A stretch of 6,318 nt of DNA, from NCBI GenBank assembly GCA_019242465.1, contig JAFAVL010000064.1:1-6318 (forward strand). Reading direction: 5' to 3'. The stretch is from Chroococcidiopsidaceae cyanobacterium CP_BM_RX_35 (GTDB lineage: Bacteria > Cyanobacteriota > Cyanobacteriia > Cyanobacteriales > Chroococcidiopsidaceae). This document shows, in pieces, positions 5,751-6,318 of the stretch. Both the position numbers and the translations under genes were made by a program. The number at the start of each line of letters is the position of its first letter. Positions within the stretch are counted from its first letter, which is position 1. Under the pieces are notes generated by a model that saw only the letters and a program-made list of their open reading frames with translations, made no database searches and had not been told where the DNA came from.

Positions 5751-6318
5751 CTCTAAGCGGATTTTTGCAGTTGCGTGCAGCGTCCACTTTGGGGGGGATG
5801 GTTCTGTACTTGTTGGGCAACTATAAACTTGAAAAGACGCGCTTGCGTCCACATCAGTATTAAGGATGACCTGAACGGTTTGAGTGCTATTTTCCGGAAT
5901 GAACAGTACATTGTGCAGCTTTAGATCCCTCAACTGGTGAAGTTCTCTTCCATAGGCTTCCTCACAAGCTGCCAAAGCCATTTCTAGGTAAACGGTCACA
6001 GGTAAGACTGCAGCTCCTCGAAGTCGATGCTCCCCTAAGTAGGGAAGGCGATGCTGATCGAGTTCCACTTCCCAATAGTAATTGTTGGGAAGATGCGCCA
6101 GGTTTTTTAATCGAGCGCCCAAAAGTGGATGTCCTTTGCCGTTTGAGTTATGCCAAGCTTCTGGACAGTTGGAGTCTTTTTCGGATGCTTTTGTCTCAAC
6201 CCAATACCGCGATCGCTCCCAAGGATAAGTCGGTAGACTTACTCGCCGTTGCCGATTGTCTTGGTAAAAGCCAGACCAGTTTACGTCTACTCCACGAACG
6301 TATAGTTCGCTTAAACTT
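5748..6318 (-). CDS. Polyketide synthase, 3' end: post-acyltransferase linker and N-terminal half of dehydratase
   Basis: The gene enters from the right edge and 189 codons are visible before a TAG at 5750-5748. The first part (SELYVRGVDVNWSGFY, then SLPTYPWERSRYWVE) is the conserved linker that follows an AT domain, so a KS and AT are presumably encoded to the right of the window. HPLLGARLKNL then opens a DH. It carries PYLGEHRLRGAAVLP with the HxxxGxxxxP motif (His codon 6027-6029, Pro codon 6000-6002), YLEMALAACEEAYG, and WTLHATAKIRLE at the very end. Only the first hotdog fold is present. The second, with the catalytic Asp, is on the next gene after an oxygenase domain. The next ATG lies 18 bases beyond the stop and in the same frame, so a single codon separates two genes from one. 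The in-frame ATG at 6122 is internal to the DH and is not the start. Confidence 0.93.
   Translation of the reverse strand, partial: SLSELYVRGVDVNWSGFYQDNRQRRVSLPTYPWERSRYWVETKASEKDSNCPEAWHNSNGKGHPLLGARLKNLAHLPNNYYWEVELDQHRLPYLGEHRLRGAAVLPVTVYLEMALAACEEAYGRELHQLRDLKLHNVLFIPENSTQTVQVILNTDVDASASFQVYSCPTSTEPSPPKWTLHATAKIRLE
6209..6216. repeat. HIP1 palindrome GCGATCGC
   Basis: This second exact copy of the cyanobacterial octamer lies within the codons for the PWERSRYW stretch of the linker between the acyltransferase and the dehydratase in the upstream PKS gene. Confidence 0.8.

Noticed and set aside
5732..5797. Frameshift at the A run (minus strand, 5737-5732) or at the run of seven C (5797-5791) as the cause of the DH split
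   Set aside because: The genes on either side of the A run are already in the same frame, and the frame through the C run reads PSPPKWTLHA as expected for a DH. The break is a stop codon, not an indel.
5748..6122. ATG at 6122 as the start of a small stand-alone gene
   Set aside because: The same frame is open to the window edge and encodes the conserved AT-DH linker upstream; the ATG interrupts a continuous DH start, HPLLGARLKNL.

Overview
The window is one stretch of a modular hybrid polyketide synthase / non-ribosomal peptide synthetase (PKS/NRPS) gene cluster, coded entirely on the minus strand and essentially wall to wall. The host is probably a cyanobacterium. Two HIP1 palindromes (GCGATCGC, at 4670-4677 and 6209-6216) are present, base composition is moderate, and the linker and domain sequences have the style of cyanobacterial megasynthases. 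This is inference; no taxonomic marker gene is present.

In transcription order (right to left) there are three genes. (1) 6318-5748 is the 3' end of a PKS gene. It holds the conserved linker that follows an acyltransferase domain and then only the N-terminal hotdog half of a dehydratase (DH), with the HxxxGxxxxP catalytic-His motif. (2) 5729-2094 is a complete 1211-residue PKS protein. It begins with a luciferase-like flavin monooxygenase domain (LLM), continues with the C-terminal hotdog half of the DH (catalytic Asp in HPAFLDACFQ), then a ketoreductase (KR) and an acyl carrier protein (ACP). (3) 2097-1 is the 5' part of an NRPS gene: a TubC-type docking domain, a condensation (C) domain and the first third of an adenylation (A) domain. 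It is cut by the window edge before the specificity-code residues.

Together the first two genes appear to supply one reducing PKS module (AT, DH, KR and ACP, with the KS presumably upstream) and an extra flavin oxygenase. The third accepts the chain and adds an amino acid. Genes 2 and 3 overlap by four bases (ATGA), and a C-terminal acidic peptide on gene 2 faces the docking domain on gene 3, so the order of transfer is well supported.

The most unusual feature is the layout of the dehydratase. Its two hotdog halves lie on two genes with an oxygenase domain between them, and the two genes are in the same reading frame, separated only by one TAG codon and six sense codons. A single base change at that TAG would yield one continuous protein with an LLM domain inserted inside a DH. 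The C domain of the NRPS also lacks the catalytic second His of HHxxxDG (it reads HQIVADG). Both anomalies rest on single bases, so they may reflect real biology, decay of the cluster, or sequence error. No promoter, terminator, RNA gene, mobile element or CRISPR array was recognised, and there is no gene-free stretch longer than 18 bases.
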